DNA of 64,000 nucleotides from Dinoroseobacter sp. (GCA_017643385.1 JAEPNN010000003.1:62001-126000); one strand, 5' to 3'. Positions 8,262-17,805 are shown, numbered from the stretch's first letter. Numbers and translations: made by a program. The notes: generated from the sequence alone by a model not told the origin.

Positions 8262-8389
8262 TTAAACGCACCTATCACCTGATTTTGCCATTATATTTGG
8301 ACTATACCCCTTCCAATTTCAAATCTTTAGGCAAACTGCCCATCCAAATTTTGGTAAAATATCGCAAGTGACCAAGCTGGAGGTTTGCC

Positions 8390-11300
8390 ATGTCTCTTTC
8401 CGATATCCGTTCCATCATTCGGGTCTCGAACCTCGCACCTGAGGCTGACATACTCGAAACCCTTCGGCCCTTCGCACCGAGCCCCGCGCAGCGCACCAAA
8501 GCCGTTATGAGAGCCGAAGCTCTGGTCACAGCAATCCGCGCAGATGACAGCCCCGGTCTTATGGATGTCTTCCTTGCAGAATACGGGCTTTCAACCCGCG
8601 AAGGGGTTGCCCTGATGTGTCTGGCCGAAGCGCTCTTGCGCGTGCCCGATGCCGATACGATGGATGCACTGATCGAAGACAAGATCGCGCCGTCGGCGTG
8701 GGGCGAACATCTGGGCAAATCCAGCTCGTCTCTTGTGAACGCCTCGACATGGGCCCTGATGTTGACAGGCAAAGTGCTGAACGATGATGAGGGCATGGCC
8801 CAGGTCCTGCGCGGTGCCATCAAGCGGGTCGGTGAGCCTGTTATCCGCGCAGCCGTTGCGCGCGCAATGCGCGAGATGGGCCAGCAATTTGTGCTGGGTC
8901 AGACCATTCGTGAAGCCATAAGGCGGGGCGCATCCAATATCGAGCAGGGATACACCTATTCCTACGATATGCTGGGTGAAGCGGCGCTTACCGCGCGCGA
9001 TGCCGATGCCTTCCATGGCGCCTATGCGCGCGCCATTCACACGCTGGCAAAGGAGGCGCGTTCTGATGATCTCCGCGAGAACCCCGGTATTTCCATCAAG
9101 CTCTCTGCGCTTCACCCGCGGTATGAATATGTGCAGAAGGACCGCGTCATGGACGAACTTGTACCACGCGTTCTGGGCCTGGCGCAGGCCACAAAAGCCG
9201 CGCGTATGGGGTTGAACATAGATGCCGAAGAAGCGGACAGGCTCGATCTATCCCTTGATGTGATTGAGGCTGTGCTGCGCAGTCCATCCCTTGCGGGGTG
9301 GCATGGCTTCGGCGTCGTTGTGCAAGCCTATGGCAAACGTGCGGGGCCGACACTCGACTGGCTCTATGCGCTCGCCCAGAAACACGATCGCAAAGTGATG
9401 GTCCGTCTTGTGAAAGGTGCCTACTGGGATACCGAGATCAAACGCGCGCAAGTCGAAGGCCTGTCCGGTTTCCCCGTCTTTACCCGCAAATCTGCAACGG
9501 ATGTGTCCTATCAGTGCTGTGCGTCCAAGCTTCTGGGCATGACCGATCGCATCTATCCGCAATTCGCGACCCACAATGCCCAGACCGTTGCCGCGATCCT
9601 TGAAATGGCAACCGATAGAGATGCGTTTGAGTTTCAGCGTCTGCACGGCATGGGCGGGGCGCTGTACGACGTACTCCGACAAACGGATCCGGTCCGTTGC
9701 CGGATATATGCCCCCGTCGGCGCCCATCGAGACTTGCTGGCCTATCTCGTGCGACGGCTTTTGGAAAACGGCGCCAACAGTTCCTTTGTCAATCAGATCG
9801 TAGATATCTCCGTACCGGCGGCCGACGTTGCGGCAGACCCATTTCTGGAACTTGCCAATTCCGCTGATATGCCCGCTGTATGCACACCCTCCCAGCTCTT
9901 CCCCGATCGCGTGAATTCCCAAGGTTGGGACGTAAACGACCCAACCGACACCGCACGCCTCGAGGACCTGCGATCCCCCCACAAAGATACGTTTGGGAAC
10001 GCCGCGCCTCGTATCGCGAACCCATCCGGCGCAGGCCGCGTGCGTGCGGTCACAAATCCCGCCAATCCAGATGATCAAGTTGGCGCTGTTCAGCTTGCCA
10101 CGACGGCTGATGTCGCCCGGGCATATGCAGACGCCACCCCCTGGGCCGCCCCGGTGGCAAAGCGTGCCGAAATCTTGCGTAAGACGGCAGATTTCTATGA
10201 AGAAAATACCGGTGCGCTCTTGGCATTGCTCACACGGGAAGCCGGGAAAACCTTGCGCGACGGCATTTCCGAGATCCGAGAGGCCGTGGATTTCCTGAGA
10301 TTCTATGCAAATGAAGCACATCGCATCGATGATCCCGCGCGGGGTGTTTTTGGGTGCATCTCACCATGGAATTTCCCCCTTGCGATCTTCACAGGGCAGA
10401 TCGCCGCCGCGCTCGCTGCAGGGAATGCGGTGCTGGCCAAGCCTGCTGAAAGCACCATGCTGATCGCTGATTTTGCCGTTGGCCTGATGTATGATGCAGG
10501 CGTTCCACAACACGTCTTGCAGCTTCTGCCGGGTGATGGTCACGACATTGGGGCTGCGCTCACCCATTTGCCTCTTGATGGCATGTGCTTCACGGGCTCA
10601 ACCGCCACCGCCCAACGGATCAATCGCGCGATGGCAGAAAACACCGCGCCGCAAGCCCCGCTTATTGCTGAGACCGGTGGGCTGAACGCCATGATTGTCG
10701 ACAGCACCGCCCTGCCCGAGCAAGCCGTGCGCGACATTGTCACCTCAGCCTTCCAATCAGCTGGCCAAAGATGTTCGGCGCTACGGGTGCTTTACGTGCA
10801 GGAGGACGTCGCAGAGACGATGCTGAGAATGCTTTATGGGGCCATGGACGAATTAGAACTGGGCGATCCGTGGAACCGCGACACCGATATCGGACCGGTC
10901 ATAACCCCAAAAGCACGCGCAGACATTCAGGCCCATATCGAGGCCGCCGCGCGAGACGGTCGCGTGCTGAAAACTTTGCCAGCGCCTGCCATAGGTCATT
11001 TCGTGGCGCCCACTGTGATCAAGGTCACGGGCATCAAAGATCTTGACCGCGAGGTTTTCGGCCCGGTTCTGCACGTCGCCACATATGCAGCATGCGATCT
11101 CGACAAGATCATCGCGGAGATCAACGCAATAGGCTATGGGCTGACATTCGGGATGCACAGCCGCATCGATGATCGTGTCGAACAGGTCACCTCGCAAATC
11201 CATTGCGGAAACCTGTACATCAATCGCAACCAGATTGGTGCAATTGTGGGCAGCCAGCCCTTTGGAGGAGAGGGCCTATCCGGAACCGGTCCAAAGGCCG

Positions 11301-11818
11301 GGGGGCCAAACTACGTGCCAAGATTTAGCCAGCCCGCACCCTATGCGACCGCTCCAGTTGCAAAACGATCTGCTGATCTTGAGGCGTTGCAGCAAGCGTT
11401 AAATGCAGCAACGCCCATTGGTGGTGCCATCCACAGCACTGCACTGCCCGGCCCAACCGGCGAGTCCAACGTTCTGTCGCACCACGGGCGCGGAACGGTA
11501 CTTTGTCTTGGGCCAGGTAAAGACGCCTTAGCCGAACAGGTCGCTTGTGCAAAACGCGCCGGATGCAGTCCGGTCAAGGCAACAGGGCACGTTCCAGCAG
11601 AGGCGCTGGCAAACCTGCATGGTTTTGAGGCCGTCCTAAGCTTCCACGACACAGACACACGACGTGCCTATCGGCAGGCCTTAGCGTCACGCGACGGGGC
11701 GCTTCTTCCGCTGCTTTCGGAAACAGATCTCGCAGATCGTCTGATCCTCGAACGCCATCTTTGTGTCGATACAACAGCAGCCGGTGGAAACGTCGGCTTG
11801 TTGTCGCAAAACGGATAG
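8390..11818 (+). CDS. putA: Bifunctional proline dehydrogenase / P5C dehydrogenase
   Basis: A 1142-residue enzyme that oxidises proline to glutamate at the inner membrane face. Order: helical arm, proline dehydrogenase FAD barrel (about residues 150-470, with VRLVKGAYWDTEIKRA and YPQFATHNAQT), then the aldehyde dehydrogenase domain (about 545-1000). The latter has SPWNFPLAIFTGQIAAA, the glutamate in LIAETGGLN and the catalytic cysteine in SAGQRCSALR. A shorter C-terminal ALDH-superfamily-like tail follows. No N-terminal ribbon-helix-helix DNA-binding domain is present, so regulation falls to PutR. GGAGG lies 7 bases before the ATG. Confidence 0.97.
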   Translation: MSLSDIRSIIRVSNLAPEADILETLRPFAPSPAQRTKAVMRAEALVTAIRADDSPGLMDVFLAEYGLSTREGVALMCLAEALLRVPDADTMDALIEDKIAPSAWGEHLGKSSSSLVNASTWALMLTGKVLNDDEGMAQVLRGAIKRVGEPVIRAAVARAMREMGQQFVLGQTIREAIRRGASNIEQGYTYSYDMLGEAALTARDADAFHGAYARAIHTLAKEARSDDLRENPGISIKLSALHPRYEYVQKDRVMDELVPRVLGLAQATKAARMGLNIDAEEADRLDLSLDVIEAVLRSPSLAGWHGFGVVVQAYGKRAGPTLDWLYALAQKHDRKVMVRLVKGAYWDTEIKRAQVEGLSGFPVFTRKSATDVSYQCCASKLLGMTDRIYPQFATHNAQTVAAILEMATDRDAFEFQRLHGMGGALYDVLRQTDPVRCRIYAPVGAHRDLLAYLVRRLLENGANSSFVNQIVDISVPAADVAADPFLELANSADMPAVCTPSQLFPDRVNSQGWDVNDPTDTARLEDLRSPHKDTFGNAAPRIANPSGAGRVRAVTNPANPDDQVGAVQLATTADVARAYADATPWAAPVAKRAEILRKTADFYEENTGALLALLTREAGKTLRDGISEIREAVDFLRFYANEAHRIDDPARGVFGCISPWNFPLAIFTGQIAAALAAGNAVLAKPAESTMLIADFAVGLMYDAGVPQHVLQLLPGDGHDIGAALTHLPLDGMCFTGSTATAQRINRAMAENTAPQAPLIAETGGLNAMIVDSTALPEQAVRDIVTSAFQSAGQRCSALRVLYVQEDVAETMLRMLYGAMDELELGDPWNRDTDIGPVITPKARADIQAHIEAAARDGRVLKTLPAPAIGHFVAPTVIKVTGIKDLDREVFGPVLHVATYAACDLDKIIAEINAIGYGLTFGMHSRIDDRVEQVTSQIHCGNLYINRNQIGAIVGSQPFGGEGLSGTGPKAGGPNYVPRFSQPAPYATAPVAKRSADLEALQQALNAATPIGGAIHSTALPGPTGESNVLSHHGRGTVLCLGPGKDALAEQVACAKRAGCSPVKATGHVPAEALANLHGFEAVLSFHDTDTRRAYRQALASRDGALLPLLSETDLADRLILERHLCVDTTAAGGNVGLLSQNG

Positions 11819-11869
11819 TCGCCGACGCTCAAACCGATATCTGGATTAGGCATCAAAGGAGTGTCCGCC

Positions 11870-13321
11870 ATGCCTGAAGTCAAACCCTATTGGAAGAATT
11901 ATATCGATGGCGCATGGGTTGATGGCGGTAGCGGAAAACTCACCGTTGAGAACCCGGCCACTGGTGAAAAGCTGGCCGAACAAGCCATTGCAAGCGCAGC
12001 CGATGTTGATCGCGCGGTACAGGCTGCAAAACGCGTGTATCTGGACGAAGCTTGGGCTGGGCTGCGTCCTGTGGAACGTAGCCGCAAGGTACAGGCCATG
12101 GGCCGTTACCTTCTTGAGAACCTTCACGAGATCGCCGAGTTGCTGACACTTGAACAGGGCAAGCCCTATTGGGAGGCCGTGATCGAGATCGAAGGCTCTG
12201 CGCGCTATTTCGAATATTACGGCAATCAGGCAGAGACCGTTGAAGGCCGCTCTATCCCTCTGGGCGACGGCTATTTCGATTTTACCACGCATGAGCCAAT
12301 GGGTGTTTCTGCCCAGATCATACCGTGGAATTATCCCGTCGAGATGATAGCGCGCGGGATCGCAGCCGCGCTTGCGACAGGCAATGCCTGTGTGGTCAAG
12401 ACAGCAGAACTGACCCCGCTTTCGGCTGCATATCTGGCGCTGGCAGGGGAATATGCCGGATTGCCGCAAGGGGCACTGAACATCTTGTGCGGTCATGGAC
12501 ATGAGGCAGGTGCCGCGCTTTCCGGGCATGTCGACGTCAACCAGATCGTCTTCACAGGCTCCGTCAAAACAGGCGTCGCGATTGCGTCTGCTGCCGCAAA
12601 AAACGTGGTGCCTTGCGTTTTGGAACTGGGCGGAAAATCCGCGGCAATTGTCCATGCAGACGCAAACCTTGATGCCTTTGAGACGGACATCCGGTGGGGT
12701 ATTTATTTCAATGCAGGTCAGGTGTGTTCCGCAATGAGCCGCATCATCGTGCATGAAAGCATTCATGACGATGTTGTTGAACGCGCCTCCAAGATCGCAG
12801 GCAGCCTGTCTGTTGGCGCAGGTATTGATCGACGCGAGGTTGGGGCAAATATGGGATCCATGGTATCTCTGACGCAACGGGATCGCGCAGCAAGTATGAT
12901 CCGCGCCGCCGAAGGTGCCGGTGCAATCATTGCAGCAGGTGGGCGTCCTTTAAACGTCCCTGGCGCCTTCCTTGATCCCACCGTGCTCACCGGCGTGACA
13001 CAGGATATGACGATCGCAAATGAAGAAGTATTCGGTCCTGTTCTGTCTGTGCTGAAATTCAAAAACGATGCCGAGGCAATCCAGATGGCCAATGCCACGC
13101 CTTATGGCCTCGTCGGTGGCGTTTTCACCCGTGATATCGACCGTGCCACGAAAGCTGCCACCAAGATTAGGGCCGGACAGGTTTTCGTAAATGAGTGGTT
13201 TGCAGGCGGCGTCGAGACCCCTTTCGGTGGGTATGGCAAATCAGGCTATGGTCGAGAGAAAGGGCGCGAAGCCTTGTGGAATTACGTTCAGACCAAGAAC
13301 GTCGCAATCAAGCTCGCCTGA
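11870..13321 (+). CDS. NAD(P)-dependent aldehyde dehydrogenase, betaine-aldehyde type
   Basis: A 483-residue aldehyde dehydrogenase with all landmarks: IIPWNYPVEM, the nucleotide-binding FTGSVKTG, the general-base glutamate in LELGGKSA and the catalytic cysteine in NAGQVCSAMSR. It resembles betaine-aldehyde or gamma-aminobutyraldehyde dehydrogenases, but the substrate cannot be fixed. ATG at 11870 is chosen over GTG at 11861 because AAAGGAG at 11854-11860 is correctly spaced for it. It follows putA by about 50 bases and may be co-transcribed, handling aldehydes from proline, betaine or polyamine breakdown. Confidence 0.88.
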   Translation: MPEVKPYWKNYIDGAWVDGGSGKLTVENPATGEKLAEQAIASAADVDRAVQAAKRVYLDEAWAGLRPVERSRKVQAMGRYLLENLHEIAELLTLEQGKPYWEAVIEIEGSARYFEYYGNQAETVEGRSIPLGDGYFDFTTHEPMGVSAQIIPWNYPVEMIARGIAAALATGNACVVKTAELTPLSAAYLALAGEYAGLPQGALNILCGHGHEAGAALSGHVDVNQIVFTGSVKTGVAIASAAAKNVVPCVLELGGKSAAIVHADANLDAFETDIRWGIYFNAGQVCSAMSRIIVHESIHDDVVERASKIAGSLSVGAGIDRREVGANMGSMVSLTQRDRAASMIRAAEGAGAIIAAGGRPLNVPGAFLDPTVLTGVTQDMTIANEEVFGPVLSVLKFKNDAEAIQMANATPYGLVGGVFTRDIDRATKAATKIRAGQVFVNEWFAGGVETPFGGYGKSGYGREKGREALWNYVQTKNVAIKLA

Positions 13322-13356
13322 CAAACAGTGGTGACAGCACGAGCCACATACGCTTC

Positions 13357-13376
13357 AATCAAACGATCGTTCAATT
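13357..13376. promoter_or_regulatory. Palindromic operator-like site before the SDR gene
   Basis: A 20-base imperfect palindrome: a perfect inner AACGATCGTT (13362-13371) flanked by CA on each side and outer AAT/ATT. It lies 16-35 bases upstream of the SDR start codon, where a repressor would act. AACG..CGTT cores are typical of TetR-type regulators of acyl-CoA metabolism, which fits the downstream gene. No cognate regulator gene is in the window. Confidence 0.4.
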
Positions 13377-13391
13377 AAAGCGAGTCCATCA

Positions 13392-14159
13392 ATGAAACTC
13401 TCCTCTGAGATCTCCGCTGTCGTTACTGGGGGAGCTTCCGGTTTGGGGGCGGCAACCGCCTCACGGCTCCGAGAGAGCGACGCGAAGGTCACGCTTTTTG
13501 ACTTGAATGCCGATATCGGAGAAAAATTTGCCCGTGAAATTGGCGCAAGCTTTGCGCAGGTGGATGTCTGCGATGCCGCGGCAGTGGCGTTAGCTCTGGA
13601 TGGCGCACACGCAGCACAAAACGGACTCCACATCCTTGTGAATTGCGCAGGCATTGCGCCTGCAGCGAAGACCGTGTCGCGCGACGCTCCGCATGACCCT
13701 GCCCTATTCAGCAAGGTGATCGGCATCAACCTGATTGGCAGTTTCATCTGTGGCAGTCATGCCGCCACGCTGATGACCAGAGGTTCTGCGCAAAACGATG
13801 ATGGTGAACGGGGTGTCATCATCAACACGGCTTCAGTTGCAGCCTATGAAGGTCAGATCGGCCAGGTTGCCTATGCCGCATCCAAAGCAGGTTTGGCCGG
13901 TATGACCCTGCCAATGGCGCGGGATCTGGCAGACAAAGGTGTACGGGTCTGCTCGATCGCACCGGGCCTGTTCCTGACACCCATGCTCCAAGGACTGCCG
14001 CAAGAGGTGCAGGACAGTCTTGGCGGGCAAGTGCCCTTCCCATCACGATTGGGCAAGCCAGAGGAATACGCGGCCCTCGTTGCTCATATAGCTGAAAATG
14101 CGATGCTGAATGGCGAGGTCATTCGACTGGACGGCGCTATTCGCATGACACCGCGCTGA
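13392..14159 (+). CDS. Short-chain dehydrogenase, 3-hydroxyacyl-CoA dehydrogenase type
   Basis: A 255-residue classical SDR. The cofactor motif TGGASGLGAATA and the Asp in LFDLNADIG predict NAD(H). NCAGIAP, the catalytic serine in NTASVAAYEG and the YAASK active site are all present. The overall pattern, including PFPSRLGKPEEYA near the C-terminus, resembles type-2 3-hydroxyacyl-CoA dehydrogenase (HSD17B10-like), which acts in branched-chain or fatty acyl-CoA oxidation. A palindromic operator-like site precedes it and a bidirectional terminator follows it. Confidence 0.85.
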   Translation: MKLSSEISAVVTGGASGLGAATASRLRESDAKVTLFDLNADIGEKFAREIGASFAQVDVCDAAAVALALDGAHAAQNGLHILVNCAGIAPAAKTVSRDAPHDPALFSKVIGINLIGSFICGSHAATLMTRGSAQNDDGERGVIINTASVAAYEGQIGQVAYAASKAGLAGMTLPMARDLADKGVRVCSIAPGLFLTPMLQGLPQEVQDSLGGQVPFPSRLGKPEEYAALVAHIAENAMLNGEVIRLDGAIRMTPR

Positions 14160-14191
14160 CGATCTTCAATCAAACGTATCTATGAACGAAA

Positions 14192-14215
14192 AAACCGCGC
14201 CCGAAGGCGCGGTTT
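14192..14215. terminator. Bidirectional terminator between SDR and TRAP genes
   Basis: A perfect 10-bp stem AAACCGCGCC/GGCGCGGTTT around a CGAA tetraloop (TTCG on the other strand), with A/T runs on the outside. It separates two convergent genes. Confidence 0.85.
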
Positions 14216-14239
14216 CAACCTAAAAATATGCCCGTTCGA

Positions 14240-15277
14240 TTACATCGCGTTTTCCGCAATTAACGCCTGCGCCTGATCAATCAGCGCTTGTCCATCGATC
14301 CCTTTGCCGTCCATTTCTGCAATCCAACGCGCAACAACAGGCCGGCTGGCCTCGCGCCAACGTGCGACCTCGGCTTCATCCAAAGTGACGATGTTATTCC
14401 CTGCATTCACAGCCACATCCCGACCGGGCTCGTCAAAGCTCTCCATCACTTCTGCCGCGAAGCTCGCGAGCTTCATACCGGATTCTGCATCGAGAATGGC
14501 GCGCAGATCATCAGGCATCGCCTCGTATCTGGCCTTATTCATCGCCAGCACGAAAGTCGCTGTGTAAAGCGCTGTATCACCGCCAAATTCTGTATGATTG
14601 CCGATCAACTCGCTGATGCGAAGGGCGGGTGTCACTTCCCATGGAATAACAGTTCCATTGATAACACCTTTAGACAATGCCTCTGGGATCGCAGGGACCG
14701 GCATTCCGACTGGCGTCGCACCCAGCTCACCCAGCAAATCGTTGATGATGCGGGTCGGTCCACGCAGTGTGCGTCCCTGCATGTCTTCCAGCGCATTCAC
14801 AGGCGTTTCCGTATGGATCACGCCAGGACCATGAACCCAAGCTCCCAGAATTTTCATATCCTGAAATTCACTGTCCTGAAAATCGCTTTCCATCATTTGC
14901 CAATAGGCTTGCGCCGTCGCGATCGGATCGGTCATCATAAAGGGCAGCTCAAACACCTCGGTGCGCGGGAAGCGACCTGGAGTGTAGCCTGGCAGTGTCA
15001 TAACGATATCGACCACACCATCGCGCGCCTGATCGATCAATTCAGGCGGCCGTCCGCCCAGCGCCATGGCATCAAAATGCTGTATTTCAATGCGGCCACC
15101 GCTGGCCTGTTGCACGTTCTCCGCCCAAGGCCGCAACACGTTGGCAGGCAAGTTTGCCATCGGAGGCAGGAACTGGTGCAAGCGCAGCGTGACGTCCTGT
15201 GCGCTGACGCTTCCAACAAAGCCGGTCAGCGCAATGGCGCTCGCAGCCAGTGATGTAATAACCGAACGTCTGAACAT
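14240..15277 (-). CDS. TRAP transporter solute-binding protein (DctP family)
   Basis: A 345-residue periplasmic binding protein with a Sec signal peptide (about residues 1-26, cleavage after VSAQ). The DctP fold is indicated by the long alternating alpha/beta body, including the conserved central segment with MQGRTLRGPTRIINDLLGELGA. Its ligand is probably a carboxylate. The membrane subunits DctQ and DctM are not adjacent, so this is an orphan subunit that either works with a remote permease or has lost its partners. An inverted repeat lies about 90 bases upstream. Confidence 0.9.
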   Translation of the reverse strand: MFRRSVITSLAASAIALTGFVGSVSAQDVTLRLHQFLPPMANLPANVLRPWAENVQQASGGRIEIQHFDAMALGGRPPELIDQARDGVVDIVMTLPGYTPGRFPRTEVFELPFMMTDPIATAQAYWQMMESDFQDSEFQDMKILGAWVHGPGVIHTETPVNALEDMQGRTLRGPTRIINDLLGELGATPVGMPVPAIPEALSKGVINGTVIPWEVTPALRISELIGNHTEFGGDTALYTATFVLAMNKARYEAMPDDLRAILDAESGMKLASFAAEVMESFDEPGRDVAVNAGNNIVTLDEAEVARWREASRPVVARWIAEMDGKGIDGQALIDQAQALIAENAM

Positions 15278-15363
15278 GTCTGTGTCCTCCCAAAGACTCG
15301 CTGGATCAGGTTTTCCGCCCTCTCAGCGTAATGTTCGTACCACACCAATGGCGCATGGTACGT

Positions 15364-15379
15364 TTTGACAGTGGTCAAA
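15364..15379. promoter_or_regulatory. Inverted repeat upstream of the TRAP binding-protein gene
   Basis: TTTGAC-AGTG-GTCAAA, a perfect 6-bp inverted repeat with a 4-base spacer, 87 bases upstream of the TRAP start within the 329-base divergent region 15278-15606. Its size and symmetry suit a dimeric repressor such as a GntR-type regulator. The rest of this gap shows no gene. Confidence 0.35.
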
Positions 15380-15606
15380 GGAGGCGCATTTCGCAAGCAA
15401 CATTCTTGCGCGGGACAAAAGAATATATCTGCCACCCGACCAAACATCGTAGGCGGATAGCTGTCTGGAACGCAGACACAACGGTTGAGCATTATTCTCA
15501 CCGAACGCATAGCCCAAAGGTGCGAATGCAACCTGCGCAAAAGCGAAATCCACTTATGTAATTTGTTGATTGTGCGACCTCGCGAGAAGGCGTTACCAAA
15601 AGCAGT

Positions 15607-15948
15607 ATGTCCACGAATGATACCATCTCGACAATTCGCAACCTAGGCCCCGCTATGGAGGACGCCTTTGTACGTGTCGGGATCACAAGCGCCGACCAGT
15701 TGCGCGAAATCGGTGCGGATGCTGCCTACAAGCGGCTATTGAATGGCGGCTCCCGCCCACATTTCATCGCCTATTACGCTCTGGTGATGGGACTTCAAGG
15801 TCGCCCGTGGAACGATGCAAAGGGCAAGGAAAAGGACGCCTTAAGGGTTCGTTTTGATGCGCTGAAATCCAACATAACGCTGGGAGAAACCGCGCTGGAC
15901 AAAGCCCTTGCGGATATAGGGGTCATCGAAAAACAATCGCGCCCATAA
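15607..15948 (+). CDS. TfoX C-terminal-domain protein
   Basis: A 113-residue protein whose first 85 residues match the TfoX/Sxy C-terminal domain, a helix-hairpin-helix-like fold (ISTIRNLGPAMEDAFVRVGI, then ADAAYKRLLNGG). The TfoX N-terminal domain of competence regulators is absent; stand-alone C-terminal proteins are common in Rhodobacterales. A link to competence or DNA binding is not shown by the sequence. Confidence 0.8.
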   Translation: MSTNDTISTIRNLGPAMEDAFVRVGITSADQLREIGADAAYKRLLNGGSRPHFIAYYALVMGLQGRPWNDAKGKEKDALRVRFDALKSNITLGETALDKALADIGVIEKQSRP

Positions 15949-15954
15949 AAGAAA

Positions 15955-15976
15955 AGGCCGCCCTTTAGGACGGCCT
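15955..15976. terminator. Terminator between TfoX_C protein and ndk
   Basis: Stem AGGCCGCCC/GGACGGCCT with one C-A mismatch and a TTTA loop, flanked by an A-run on one side and CCTC on the other. It lies between convergent genes and could serve both. Confidence 0.75.
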
Positions 15977-16001
15977 CCTCATAATTCAGGGAAGTGTTGG
16001 A

Positions 16002-16424
16002 TTACCCAACCATTTCCAGACCCGAGAAGAAGAATGCGATTTCTTCCGCGGCTGTTTCTGGCGCGTCAGAGCCGTGCACCGAGTTCTCGCCGATCGACAG
16101 CGCGAACTCTTTGCGGATGGTGCCCTCTGCAGCTTCTGCAGGGTTGGTTGCGCCCATAACTTCGCGGTTTTTCGCGATTGCGTCTTCGCCTTCCAGTACC
16201 TGCACCACGATTGGCTCAGAGATCATGAATTCGCACAGCTCGCCAAAGAAAGGACGGTCTTTGTGGACGCCGTAGAATGTCTGCGCCTGTGCCAGCGTCA
16301 GGTGAATGCGCTTGGAGGCAACGACGCGCAGGCCTGCCTCTTCAAACTTGGCAACAATCTTGCCGGTCAGGTTGCGCTTAGTGGCGTCGGGTTTGATGAT
16401 CGAAAAGGTGCGCTGCATGGCCAT
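16002..16424 (-). CDS. ndk: Nucleoside diphosphate kinase
   Basis: A 140-residue enzyme transferring the gamma-phosphate between nucleoside triphosphates and diphosphates. It has the N-terminal [14 protein letters not shown] strand-helix and the active-site histidine in NSVHGSDA. Length and order are normal for the cytoplasmic tetrameric bacterial enzyme. A second ATG two codons in (MQRTFS) is an alternative start. Confidence 0.97.
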   Translation of the reverse strand: MAMQRTFSIIKPDATKRNLTGKIVAKFEEAGLRVVASKRIHLTLAQAQTFYGVHKDRPFFGELCEFMISEPIVVQVLEGEDAIAKNREVMGATNPAEAAEGTIRKEFALSIGENSVHGSDAPETAAEEIAFFFSGLEMVG

Positions 16425-16496
16425 TGGTTTCGTCTCACATGGGTCAGGATTAAATTCTGGCGCCGCCTAACACGCACTGCGCCGCTTGAAAAGGCG

Positions 16497-17711
16497 TCAT
16501 TCGGTTTGGAGCTGACGTGCGGCACTGTGCGCCGCAAAAAGCCCAAGGGCGAGCGCAACCACCGATGTTGCAATCATCAACGCCAAAAGCCGCAAAGGCG
16601 TAGCGCCCTGCCCGATCCAAATGAGTGTCAGGCTTGTCAGCAACGCGCCCCCGAAAAGTTGCAGCGCACCGGACAGTCCCGCCGCGCTTCCCGCAAGGTC
16701 GGGGCGCACAGAGATCATCCCGGCATTAGTATTCGGAAGCGTCAATCCATTGCCCAGACCAACGCAAATCGTTGCACCGAAGAGCACCAGCGGATTTGAA
16801 TATCCCGTTAGAAAGATCACTGCCCCAAGACACAATCCCAAAAGTGCAAGACTGCGTCCTGCGATAATCAAAGGCGACAGGCCTAACTTCGGAGCAAACA
16901 GTGAAGTCATCGCAGAACCAATCATGAAGCCACCCGTTATAGACCCCAAGCCAGCACCGATCCATGCGGTTGAAAGGTCAAACGTGCTCAGGGCCACAAA
17001 CGGCGCGCCAGACAGGAAGACGTAGAACGTACCTACCGAAAAGGTCGTACACAGCGCGTAAGCCCAGAAAAGCCCAGACCCGAGCAACGCGCCGTAAGCT
17101 GCCACCTGTTCTCTGGGCGTGCGTCGGGCTTCCACACGGGTTTCGCCCCAGTCGACCCAGCAAAGCACAAGGCACGTGGCCCCAAGCCCGGTATAAAGCG
17201 CAAAAATCGCACGCCATCCCAGAACAGTCTCGAGAACCCCGCCAATCGCGGGACCGATCATGGGGGCAATTGCCATCGCGGCCGCCACTGTCCCCATTTT
17301 TCCGGCGGCTTCGCGCGTTGAATACATATCACGTAATGCGGCCAAACCAACCACGCTTCCCGCGAGCACCACGGCCTGCACCAGCCGACAGATCAGAAAC
17401 ATTGTGAAATCTGTGGCAACCATCGTGCCAAGCGACGCCACAGCATAAAGCATCATCGAGAATAGTATGATCGGCCGCCGACCGACTTGATCGGAAATCG
17501 GCCCCATGATCAGTTGCAATACCCCTGCAGCCACCATGTATGCCGAAACCGCAAGCCCCATGGTGGCTTCGCTTACCCCAAACGCCAGTGCCATCGCCGG
17601 GAGCGCCGGTAAAAACATGTTCAACGTCAATACCACCATCGCCACAAGAAGGATCATGGTACCGATATGTGGAGGGGTGCGGGCGGGCGCGAACAAAGGT
17701 TGTCCTTTCAC
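16497..17711 (-). CDS. MFS drug-efflux transporter, Bcr/CflA type
   Basis: A 404-residue inner-membrane protein with about 12 transmembrane segments. The motif GPISDQVGRRPIILFS after helix 2 is the MFS motif A, and the GPAIGGVLE segment in helix 5 resembles the drug-proton antiporter signature. The family exports drugs by proton antiport (Bcr/CflA); the substrate here is unknown. It is divergent from the ABC-F gene with a 94-base gap. Confidence 0.88.
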   Translation of the reverse strand: MKGQPLFAPARTPPHIGTMILLVAMVVLTLNMFLPALPAMALAFGVSEATMGLAVSAYMVAAGVLQLIMGPISDQVGRRPIILFSMMLYAVASLGTMVATDFTMFLICRLVQAVVLAGSVVGLAALRDMYSTREAAGKMGTVAAAMAIAPMIGPAIGGVLETVLGWRAIFALYTGLGATCLVLCWVDWGETRVEARRTPREQVAAYGALLGSGLFWAYALCTTFSVGTFYVFLSGAPFVALSTFDLSTAWIGAGLGSITGGFMIGSAMTSLFAPKLGLSPLIIAGRSLALLGLCLGAVIFLTGYSNPLVLFGATICVGLGNGLTLPNTNAGMISVRPDLAGSAAGLSGALQLFGGALLTSLTLIWIGQGATPLRLLALMIATSVVALALGLFAAHSAARQLQTE

Positions 17712-17805
17712 GTAACGGCTGTCGCGCTACCACCTCCTCCCGATACACACCAGAGAAAGTGCGCAAAGGATTGACCGCGCCTGCCTGCCCTGCCACATCG
17801 CGACC

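Noticed and set aside
9248-10321. A 357-codon minus-strand frame inside putA
   Set aside because: It lies wholly within a complete, motif-rich putA; its translation has no recognisable domain.
11846-12877. A 343-codon minus-strand frame over the aldehyde dehydrogenase gene
   Set aside because: The plus strand carries all ALDH catalytic motifs; the antisense product is Cys- and His-rich with no match.
14288-15253. A 321-codon plus-strand frame over the TRAP binding-protein gene
   Set aside because: The minus-strand reading has a signal peptide and DctP features, while the plus reading is rich in His, Cys and Arg without a fold.
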